The position numbers were made by a program, and so were the translations under genes. Positions 1 to 5,664 of a stretch of 14,574 bases of DNA are shown in pieces. The DNA is from UBA5336 sp964506685 (GTDB lineage Bacteria > Pseudomonadota > Alphaproteobacteria > Caulobacterales > Hyphomonadaceae): contig CAZDMQ010000079.1 in NCBI GenBank assembly GCA_964506685.1, positions 1-14,574 of the forward strand. Direction: 5' to 3'. Position 1 is the first letter of the stretch; each line of letters begins with the position of its first letter. The notes under the pieces are model-generated. The model saw only the letters and a program-made list of their open reading frames with translations, did no database searches and was not told the DNA's origin.

Positions 1-18
1 TGGCAGTGTCAGTTTCAT
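1..18 (-). CDS. Start of an unidentified gene leaving the window (partial)
   Basis: On the minus strand an ATG (complement of 16-18) opens a frame reading MKLTLP before the window ends. It is preceded by GGAGG (complement of 24-28) with a 5-nt spacer, which is a textbook Shine-Dalgarno arrangement. It would be divergent from the alkaline phosphatase, with the 275-bp interval acting as a shared promoter region. Only six residues are visible, so no function can be given. The call rests on the ribosome-binding site and could be chance. Confidence 0.45.
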
Positions 19-293
19 CAAGGCCTCCGGTATTGTTACGCCAGGGGAGCGCGACCCCATTAGGCAGCACAGCGCGGCGCGCGCAACTGCATGGAATGAC
101 TGGTATCGTTTATCGAACCGGGACAAGCCCCGGTCCTCTTTCGGCCGATGGCCAAATACTGTGATGACGACACCCCGGACAGAAGGGTCGGTTAGGATCT
201 CTGACAACGGCTCGATCTCGGATCTTTTGTCTTAGCCCTGTCATATTGAAGCGTTAAACGGCCAGAGAGTAATTTACGAAGGGTGAGTTGAAT
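19..293. other. Divergent intergenic region
   Basis: This interval lies between the putative minus-strand start at the left edge and the alkaline phosphatase. No open frame in it looks coding. It contains a small hairpin (ACCGGG at 117-122 pairing with CCCGGT at 129-134, with no clear U-tract) and the candidate Pho box described separately. Confidence 0.6.
227..244 (+). promoter_or_regulatory. Candidate Pho box (PhoB binding site)
   Basis: TTGTCTT (227-233) and CTGTCAT (238-244) form two direct 7-bp half-sites separated by 4 bp. This is the geometry of a PhoB box, whose consensus half-site is CTGTCAT. The second half-site is a perfect match and the first matches 5 of 7. A weak -10-like GTTAAA (253-258) follows 8 bp later, where a PhoB-activated promoter would place it. 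The downstream gene is an alkaline phosphatase, a classical phosphate-starvation gene. Regulation by PhoB is inferred from these matches. Confidence 0.5.
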
Positions 294-1883
294 ATGCGCA
301 ATCATCTCGCGGTGTTAGCTTTGCCGGCCCTCATAATGGCGTCCTGCACGAGCATGGACACGAGTTCAGGCGTCCCAACCGAGCCTATGTCAGATGCCAA
401 CAGCGAAACGGGGCGGTCGGCAAAAAACGTGATCTTGATGGTGTCTGACGGGGCTGGCTTCAATGGCTGGCTCGCAGCGGACTATTATCAGGGCTTGGCG
501 GGCCAGCAGTCCTATCAAACCCCGCGACCCGACGGCACCATGCCAGTGGTTTACGGAATGAGCCACGACGCGCTCAATCTGATCGACGGGTCGGGAAATC
601 TTATCACCCGGATTGAAGATATCCCGGGCGCCGCTGGCGCGGTGGAGCAGGGCTATGATCCGACCACGCGCTGGGAGCGTTTCGAGAATGCCTTCCGGAA
701 CGATTTTGCGCCGCGGAATGCGCTTTACACGAGCTACACCGACAGCGCAGCCGCAGGGACCGCCCTCATGTCGGGTCGAAAGACCGCCAATGGTCGCATT
801 AATATTGACTGGAGCGGGCAGGTGAAGTTCCGCACGATCGCGGAGATCGCGATGGAGCGCGATCGGTCTGCTGGCACTGTGGCCTCGGTCATGGTCTCCC
901 ATGCAACGCCGGCTTCAGTGATTGCCCATAATACCTCGCGCAACAATTACGAGGATATCTTCATCGAGATGGTCGAGAGCGATCTCACCGTCATCATGGG
1001 CGCAGGCCATCCTTTATACGATGCGAACGGTGCTTCCAGCGAGCCCGAAGATGATGAGGCCTACCAGTTCGTCGGTGGCGAAGAGACCTATACCGCCCTG
1101 ACCGGTGAAGTGGGGCTGAACGGTTTCACATTCATCGATGCAAAGTCGCAGTTCGAAGCGCTGGCAACCGGAGGGATGTCCGCCGATCGTGTGGTCGGCG
1201 TTGCGCGGACAAACTCAACGCTTCAGGCGCGGCGTGAAGGCCTCGCCGATGCTGACACGCCATCGGGCATGGTCTTCAATGAGAACGTACCGGATCTTGC
1301 GACGATGAGCCGGGGCGCGCTGAATGTCCTCGGCAATGACGCGGATGGGTTCTTTTTGATGATTGAAGGCGGCGCAGTGGACTGGATGGGCCACGCCAAC
1401 GACATGCCGCGCTTCATCGAAGAGCAAGCTGACTTCAATCTGGCGATCGATGCTGTCATTGAATGGGTGGAGGAAAACTCCAGCTGGGATGAAACCCTGC
1501 TGATCATCACTTCCGACCACGAGACTGGCGGTATCTGGGGCGAGGGAAGCTGGACCAATAGCCGAGGTGGGCCTGTGGCCCGTGACCGCAGCGAGGAATC
1601 CATTGTCTCGGCTCGCTTTGACCCCACCGAAGACGTCTTCAACCAATTTCTCGCCGTCCAGGACCGGGGTAAAGGCAATCTGCCAGGCTACCAGTTTGCA
1701 TCCGGCAACCACACCAATGAGCTGGTGCCACTGTGGGCGATCGGTCCGGGGTCCGAGCTTTTTGCCGAGTTTACACGCACCGATGTGCAGGCCGGTGAGC
1801 TTTGGGGGGAGCCCTATGGATGGACGGGCGAGATTATTGATAACACTGTCGTCTTTTTCGTGATGGAGGAAGTGCTCCGCTAG
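294..1883 (+). CDS. Alkaline phosphatase, PhoA family, predicted lipoprotein
   Basis: The 529-residue protein hydrolyses phosphomonoesters outside the cytoplasm. I start it at ATG 294, with the purine-rich GAAGGGTGAG ahead. An in-frame TTG at 288 is less likely. Residues 1-18 form a lipoprotein signal ending in IMASC, so Cys18 is probably lipidated; Met at the lipobox -3 position is slightly unusual. The PhoA-family residues are present: metal ligand D52 (SDGAG), catalytic S151 in TDSAAAG, T205 in SHATPAS, E358 and D363/H367 (IEGGAVDWMGHA), D408-H409 (SDHETGG) and H473 (GNHTNE). At the positions equivalent to E. coli D153 and K328 it has H203 and W364, the combination known from some marine and cold-active alkaline phosphatases. 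A candidate Pho box lies upstream. It stands alone and has no obvious link to the B12 genes. Which phosphate esters it prefers cannot be read from the sequence. Confidence 0.93.
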   Translation: MRNHLAVLALPALIMASCTSMDTSSGVPTEPMSDANSETGRSAKNVILMVSDGAGFNGWLAADYYQGLAGQQSYQTPRPDGTMPVVYGMSHDALNLIDGSGNLITRIEDIPGAAGAVEQGYDPTTRWERFENAFRNDFAPRNALYTSYTDSAAAGTALMSGRKTANGRINIDWSGQVKFRTIAEIAMERDRSAGTVASVMVSHATPASVIAHNTSRNNYEDIFIEMVESDLTVIMGAGHPLYDANGASSEPEDDEAYQFVGGEETYTALTGEVGLNGFTFIDAKSQFEALATGGMSADRVVGVARTNSTLQARREGLADADTPSGMVFNENVPDLATMSRGALNVLGNDADGFFLMIEGGAVDWMGHANDMPRFIEEQADFNLAIDAVIEWVEENSSWDETLLIITSDHETGGIWGEGSWTNSRGGPVARDRSEESIVSARFDPTEDVFNQFLAVQDRGKGNLPGYQFASGNHTNELVPLWAIGPGSELFAEFTRTDVQAGELWGEPYGWTGEIIDNTVVFFVMEEVLR

Positions 1884-2447
1884 CTCGTTATCGGTGAGGA
1901 AAACGCGGCCCATTGAAATTGCGAGCTTCAAGGGCGAATGGACGTAATCGGTTTGGTACTGTGTGTGGCCTTTTGTCGCCAAAACCCCGCAGCTTCGCGC
2001 GCGCCTGCACAGGGGGTCTTCCATCTTGGCGCGGGCTCGGTTTCGCTTGCCGTGAGACCAATGCCGGGAGGAAGCGATACAGCCGAAGACGCCTGATACG
2101 ACCGGGCATTGGACGTGTCCCGCGAGACACCGGAGGCGATTCCGAACACGTATCACGCGCTTCTGGAGGTGGCACGGCGGATTGACGGAGACCGGATCGA
2201 CGTGGTGTGCGGGGAGACTTTCGTGTCCGATATTGGCTGTCAGGTCTGGCGACTTGGCTGCTGGCCGGGCTGCACATCCTGAAGCACGAGGCGGCCTTCG
2301 ACCGGATCTCTATGGTGAGGCACGTCCGCGCCACCGATGGCGTGGATGACTCGCTCGTTACTCACTTCGACATCACCCAACATGGCACATGGCGATGCTG
2401 TAAGCGGGCGCACCACATGATCAAGAAGATGTTATTCGAGCGGCACG
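1884..2447. other. 564-bp region without an intact gene
   Basis: Between the alkaline phosphatase stop and the first possible cobT start there is no complete gene and no recognisable RNA. No cobalamin riboswitch signature (B12 box) was found, although a B12 operon follows. The right-hand two thirds contain the putative pseudogene listed separately. The left part (1884-2085) shows nothing I can support, and no convincing terminator or promoter was found. Confidence 0.6.
2092..2447 (+). pseudogene. Possible degraded, frameshifted gene of unknown family
   Basis: One plus-strand frame from about 2098 to 2278 reads as normal-looking protein with high GC at third codon positions, including ETPEAIPNTYHALLEVAR and RIDVVCGETFVSDIG. 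It then reaches a stop at 2276-2278. From about 2240 a second frame takes over with similar quality (GLATWLLAGLHILKHEAA, then FDRISMVRHVRATDGVDD) and runs to about 2447. No good start or ribosome-binding site precedes the first piece, and a TGA lies just before it. A single frameshift near 2235-2245 would join the two. I do not recognise the family. A coding-like accident of GC-rich DNA is the alternative. Confidence 0.28.
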
Positions 2448-3542
2448 ATGGCGCTTGCACGATGGGACCGGCTGAAATTCCGCTCTGTTTTCTTGCCAGA
2501 AGCTGCAGCATCGCTAATGCGGGAGGCTATGGACAAGGCAGATTTCGATTTCGACGCTCGGCTCGTGGCAGCGCTGGATGGCAAAACCAAGCCTGTGGGC
2601 TCGCTCGGACGCATGGAGCTGCTCGCGGCGACCATCGCCCGTGTTCAGCGCACGCTGACGCCGCAAGCTGAGACCTGCGCGCTCACGATCTTCGCGGGTG
2701 ACCATGGTATGGCCGCGGCAGGCGTGTCTGCCTATCCGCAGGCTGTGACACGGCAGATGGTGTTCAACTTCCTGGCCGGCGGTGCTGCTGCGAACGTGTT
2801 TGCTGCGTCTGTTGGCGCATCTGTTGCGGTTGTTGATACCGGCGTCGCGGGGGAGCCGGTCGCGCATTCCAGCCTTATTGATCGCAGGATTGCTGCTGGC
2901 ACACAGAACGCGCTTGAGCGGCCTGCGATGGAACACGAGCAGAGGGAAGCGGCGCTTCAGGCCGGGCTGGCGATCGGCCGCGGCCTTGGCGCGGATGTTG
3001 CCTGCTTCGGAGAAATGGGGATCGGCAACACATCCTCTGCTTCGCTCGTGGCTGCCAAGGTCATCGGGCGTGAAGTGGACGAACTTGTGGGCCGGGGCAC
3101 CGGCCTTGATGATGCAGGACTGGATCGCAAGCGGGACCTGCTCGACACCGCAGCGCGCAGAACCGGGTCGACCCTCGACGCTTACACTGCCCTTTCGGAG
3201 TACGGCGGCTTCGAGATCGCGATGATGGCCGGGGCGATGATCGGCGCTTCCGAGATCCGTCGCGTGGTGCTGGTCGACGGCTTTATCGCGACCGTGGCAG
3301 CGCTTTGCGCGCGTGCGATCTCGCCGGGATGCGAAGCGCATTTCGTTTATGCGCACCGATCCGCCGAGGCCGGTCATGGCATCGTCCTTGATGCCCTCGG
3401 CGCGCAGCCCCTGCTGGATCTCGACATGCGACTTGGCGAAGGCACGGGCGCCCTGCTGGCCTTCCCATTGGTCAAGGCAGCCGCCGCGATGCTGAGGGAC
3501 ATGGCCAGCTTTGAAAGCGCTGAAGTCAGCGGCCCGGCATGA
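2448..3542 (+). CDS. cobT: Nicotinate-nucleotide--dimethylbenzimidazole phosphoribosyltransferase
   Basis: CobT transfers phosphoribose from nicotinate mononucleotide to dimethylbenzimidazole, giving alpha-ribazole 5'-phosphate for the lower ligand of B12. Family hallmarks are KPVGSLGR (residues 48-55), FAGDHGMAAAGVS, CFGEMGIGNTSSAS, GGFEIAMMAGAMIGA and RLGEGTGA, with E331 matching the catalytic glutamate region of Salmonella CobT. From ATG 2448 it is 364 residues, slightly long. This is the first possible start after an in-frame stop, but it lacks a Shine-Dalgarno. ATG 2517 (341 aa) or ATG 2529 (337 aa, GGGAGG only 2 bp upstream) may be the true start, and the first 28 residues are not needed for the fold. 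The stop overlaps the cobS start by 4 bp (ATGA), so this is the first gene of a cobT-cobS-phosphatase-cobO operon. Confidence 0.95.
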   Translation: MALARWDRLKFRSVFLPEAAASLMREAMDKADFDFDARLVAALDGKTKPVGSLGRMELLAATIARVQRTLTPQAETCALTIFAGDHGMAAAGVSAYPQAVTRQMVFNFLAGGAAANVFAASVGASVAVVDTGVAGEPVAHSSLIDRRIAAGTQNALERPAMEHEQREAALQAGLAIGRGLGADVACFGEMGIGNTSSASLVAAKVIGREVDELVGRGTGLDDAGLDRKRDLLDTAARRTGSTLDAYTALSEYGGFEIAMMAGAMIGASEIRRVVLVDGFIATVAALCARAISPGCEAHFVYAHRSAEAGHGIVLDALGAQPLLDLDMRLGEGTGALLAFPLVKAAAAMLRDMASFESAEVSGPA

Positions 3543-4134
3543 AGAACGAGGGCGCGTCTCTTTTGCTGGCCATTCAGTTCCTGACGCGCCTGCCCGTGCC
3601 GTCTGGCAATCTCTACTCGCCCCAGCGCATGGCTACGGCGGTGCGCTATTACCCGCTGGTTGGCGTGCTGGTTGGCGCGGTGAGTGCTGGCGTTTTTCTT
3701 GCAACCTCCCTCGTGTTTCCAGCGCCGATAGCTGTTTGCTTCGCCATTGCTGCAGGCCTGCTCATTACCGGTGCTTTCCATGAGGATGGTCTGGCCGACA
3801 CTTTTGATGGCATCGGCGGCGGGCTTTCGCGTGAAAAGGCGCTGGAAATCATGACGGACTCCCGGCTCGGGACCTATGGCACACTGGNNNNNNNNNNNNN
3901 NNNNNNNNNNNNNNNNNNNNNNNNNNNNNNNNNNNNNNNNNNNNNNNNNNNNNNNNNNNNNNNNNNNNNNNNNNNNNNNNNNNNNNNTGGGCGATGGGAG
4001 GGCTCGGAGTGGGACATGTGTTGATGCGTCTGTTCTTCGAACCAAAGCTCGGCGGCTATACTGGCGACACGCTCGGCGCGGTGCAGCAGGCCAGTGAAAT
4101 CGGTTTTTATCTGGGGCTGTTGGCATGGGCCTGA
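3539..4134 (+). CDS. cobS: Adenosylcobinamide-GDP ribazoletransferase (interrupted by assembly gap)
   Basis: CobS is the integral membrane cobalamin synthase that joins AdoCbi-GDP and alpha-ribazole (phosphate). The N-terminal 116 residues before the gap carry AIQFLTRLPVP, YYPLVGVLVG and the acidic motif HEDGLADTFDG, followed by EIMTDSRLGTYG. After the gap, the last 48 residues (PKLGGYTGDTLGAVQQASE and on) end at TGA 4132-4134. The two halves lie in different frames across the 100 Ns, so the gap length is wrong. About 80 residues of a roughly 245-residue family protein are unseen. I take the gene to be intact in the organism. Its start overlaps cobT by 4 bp, and its end overlaps the next gene by 10 bp. 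Confidence 0.92.
3888..3987. other. Assembly gap (100 N)
   Basis: Exactly 100 Ns sit inside cobS, the usual placeholder for a gap of unknown size. The flanking reading frames need a true length equal to 2 modulo 3, whereas 100 is 1 modulo 3. The family length suggests roughly 240 missing bases. Confidence 0.97.
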
Positions 4135-4640
4135 TCCTGCTCCGCCATACAACGCCGGCGGTCGAACCCGGGATTTGCTACGGTCAGACGGACCTCGACG
4201 TTGCTGACACGTTCAACGCTGAAGCGACAACCGTGCGCGATGCGTTGCCGCCTTACACGCGCATCGTCACAAGTCCGCTGGTGCGCTGCTCCCAGCTTGC
4301 ACATTTCCTAGGCGGGCAAGCTTCGCTCCCGGTGGAGACGGACCCGCGTCTCATCGAGATGGACTTCGGCGCTTGGGAAGGCCTGGCCTGGTCTGCCATA
4401 CCAAGGCAAGAGCTTGATGCCTGGGCTGGCGATTTTCTGCATGCCAGGCCCCATGGCGGTGAAAGCGTAGCCATACTGCGAGCGCGCACCCTCGCCGCGA
4501 TGAAGGACTGGCGCGGGGCCCGAGAGCCCACTTTGATGGTGACGCATGCCGGTGTCATCAAAGCAGCCCTGGCGACAGGCGATAGGGCCGCCGACTTCGA
4601 TATGAGGATCGACTTTGGCGGTTTCGTCACCATGTCCTGA
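4125..4640 (+). CDS. Alpha-ribazole phosphatase, histidine phosphatase superfamily
   Basis: This 171-residue protein has the phosphoglycerate-mutase-like fold signatures: RHTTP with catalytic H8, ICYGQTDLDVAD, SPLVRCSQLA, LIEMDFGAWEG with likely acid E78, PHGGES and VTHAG with H141. Proteins of this type next to cobS and cobT remove the 5'-phosphate of alpha-ribazole phosphate, or of the adenosylcobalamin 5'-phosphate that CobS makes (Salmonella CobC role). The Salmonella name cobC is avoided because another gene here is CobC in the alphaproteobacterial sense. Its ATG lies inside the end of cobS (10-bp overlap), so translation is probably coupled. The assignment rests on motifs plus neighbours; a general phosphatase role cannot be excluded by sequence alone. 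Confidence 0.88.
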   Translation: MGLILLRHTTPAVEPGICYGQTDLDVADTFNAEATTVRDALPPYTRIVTSPLVRCSQLAHFLGGQASLPVETDPRLIEMDFGAWEGLAWSAIPRQELDAWAGDFLHARPHGGESVAILRARTLAAMKDWRGAREPTLMVTHAGVIKAALATGDRAADFDMRIDFGGFVTMS

Positions 4641-4656
4641 TGTGAAGGAGTTGCCC

Positions 4657-5256
4657 ATGAGTGATGCCCGCACCCATAAGGCAGAGATGCAGAAACTGCA
4701 GGCCGAACAGAGGCGCAAGACCAGCGAAGCGTCCGATCCCGGACGCGGTCTCGTTTTGGTCCATACCGGGGACGGAAAGGGCAAGTCCAGCTCGGCCTTT
4801 GGCGTGATCATTCGCGCGCTTGGCTGGGGGCACAAGGTTGGTGTGGTGCAGTTCATCAAGGGCAAATGGATCACCGGCGAACGGCAGTTTTTCGACAAGG
4901 CCGACGGTGTGGACTGGCACACGATGGGCGATGGCTTCACCTGGGATACCCAGAACCGTGAACAGGATGTTACAGCCGCCACGGCCGCGTTCGAAAAAGC
5001 CCGCGAGATGATGGTCAGTGGCGACTATGATCTGGTGGTGCTTGATGAAATCAACATAGCGCTGCGGTATGATTATCTGACGCCGGAGACTGTGCTGGAC
5101 GCGCTGAAAGCGCGGTCTGACCGAACGAGCATTGTACTCACGGGCCGCGACGCCAAACCTGAAATCTGTGATTACGCCGATCTCGTCAGCGAGATGCGGG
5201 AGATAAAGCACCCTTTCAAAGCCGGGATAAAGGCTCAGCGCGGCATTGATTTCTGA
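4657..5256 (+). CDS. cobO: Corrinoid adenosyltransferase (CobA/CobO/BtuR family)
   Basis: CobO transfers the adenosyl group of ATP to reduced cob(I)yrinic acid diamide and other corrinoids, forming the Co-C bond. The 199-residue length is typical. The P-loop HTGDGKGKSSSAFG lies at residues 36-49 and a Walker B-like LVVLDE at 126-131. Further family motifs are GVVQFIKGKW, FTWDT and SDLV-like YADLVSEM near the end. I chose ATG 4657 because AAGGAG (4645-4650) lies 6 bp upstream, the best Shine-Dalgarno in the window. A longer frame from TTG 4615 would overlap the preceding gene. It is the last gene of the first operon, and 16 bp separate it from the phosphatase. It can serve both salvage of imported corrinoids and the de novo route. 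Confidence 0.95.
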   Translation: MSDARTHKAEMQKLQAEQRRKTSEASDPGRGLVLVHTGDGKGKSSSAFGVIIRALGWGHKVGVVQFIKGKWITGERQFFDKADGVDWHTMGDGFTWDTQNREQDVTAATAAFEKAREMMVSGDYDLVVLDEINIALRYDYLTPETVLDALKARSDRTSIVLTGRDAKPEICDYADLVSEMREIKHPFKAGIKAQRGIDF

Positions 5257-5290
5257 CGCTGGTGCCGCGCCGGCGGTGCGCAAATACGAT

Positions 5291-5319
5291 TTGACAGCCC
5301 CTCGCGCTTGCAGCAAAAC
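5291..5319 (+). promoter_or_regulatory. Candidate promoter for the riboswitch/btuB transcript
   Basis: A perfect -35 hexamer TTGACA (5291-5296) is followed after 17 bp by a poor -10 (CAAAAC, 5314-5319, 3 of 6). Transcription would start around 5326, just where the riboswitch P1 stem begins. That supports the placement despite the weak -10. Confidence 0.4.
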
Positions 5320-5326
5320 TGACGCA

Positions 5327-5486
5327 GATGGTGCTGCCTTAACCGGGAGCTAAGAGGGAAGCCGGTGGGAATCCGGCGCTGTACCCGCAACTGTCAGCCG
5401 GGAGCTGAAGGTCAATATGTCACTGGGGTGCAAGCCCTGGGAAGGCGGCCGGAAGCCTTGATCGGTGAGCCAGGAAACCTGCCATC
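5327..5486 (+). promoter_or_regulatory. Adenosylcobalamin (B12) riboswitch
   Basis: The segment carries the conserved elements of the cobalamin aptamer in order: GGGAA then CCGGTGGGAATCCGG (about 5356-5377), the core CCCGCAACTGT (5384-5394), GTCACTGGGG (5419-5428) with CCTGGGAAGGC after it, and the B12 box AGCCAGGAAACCTGCC (5468-5483). GATGG (5327-5331) can pair with CCATC (5482-5486) to close P1. It lies in the leader of btuB, the classic target. When adenosylcobalamin binds, expression of btuB and probably the whole btuB-btuFCD-cobQDC operon should fall. No canonical U-tract terminator follows directly, so control of translation initiation is more likely. Confidence 0.96.
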
Positions 5487-5520
5487 GCGTCGTTCGTCCG
5501 GAGGCCGGGAAGAGTTCTCA

Positions 5521-5664
5521 GCGGGCGGGAAGGCAAATGCCTCTCCTTTGAAACGACACCCGAAAGGGTCCGGCCGCCCGCATGGGGTTTCCCATGGGGC
5601 CGATTGTCGTTTTACAGCGCGCCTCATCCGACGGGCGGCAGGGCGCTTGAGGGGTTTTCCCATG
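5521..5664 (+). promoter_or_regulatory. Structured expression platform of the btuB leader
   Basis: GCGGGCGG (5521-5528) pairs perfectly with CCGCCCGC (5574-5581). The enclosed bases hold two hairpins, AGGC-AAAT-GCCT (5531-5542) and ACCC-GAAA-GGGT (5558-5569, a GNRA tetraloop). The same CCGCCCG can instead pair with CGGGCGG (5632-5638) just before the btuB ribosome-binding site. CATGGG (5581-5586) can pair locally with CCCATG (5591-5596) or with the identical CCCATG at the btuB start (5659-5664). These alternatives are what a riboswitch controlling ribosome access would use. The pairings are seen by eye and no folding energies were computed. Confidence 0.5.
5582..5650 (+). CDS. Possible 22-residue leader ORF upstream of btuB
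   Basis: An ATG at 5582 (or in-frame 5594) opens a short frame ending at TGA 5648-5650. That stop directly adjoins the GGGG of the btuB ribosome-binding site. The second ATG has almost the same upstream context as btuB: GGGGTTTCCCATG versus GGGGTTTTCCCATG. Translation of the leader could couple to btuB or disturb the leader structure. There is no homology to lean on and such short frames occur by chance. Confidence 0.22.
   Translation: MGFPMGPIVVLQRASSDGRQGA

Noticed and set aside
117..134. ACCGGG/CCCGGT hairpin as a terminator
   Set aside because: No run of T follows and no gene is seen to end there; the neighbouring gene appears to start at the left edge in the other direction.
1215..2156. 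Long minus-strand open frame (313 codons) across the alkaline phosphatase end
   Set aside because: Most of it is antisense to conserved phosphatase motifs, it has no ribosome-binding site, and its composition is that of a GC-rich shadow frame.
2281..2420. Minus-strand frame of about 60 codons opposite the putative pseudogene
   Set aside because: It reads tolerably as protein but has lower third-position GC than the plus-strand frame and no ribosome-binding site, so the plus strand was preferred.
1884..2447. Second cobalamin riboswitch ahead of cobT
   Set aside because: No B12 box, GCAACTGT core or equivalent was found on the plus strand.
3539..4134. cobS as a frameshifted pseudogene
   Set aside because: The frame change coincides exactly with the 100-N placeholder, and both ends are well conserved, so an assembly artefact explains it.
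5265..5276. CCGC-GCCG-GCGG hairpin after cobO as a terminator
   Set aside because: The stem is only 4 bp and no U-tract follows.
5365..5661. N-terminal extension of btuB from GTG 5365
   Set aside because: The extension runs through the riboswitch core and B12 box. ATG 5662 gives a clean signal peptide and the normal BtuB length.
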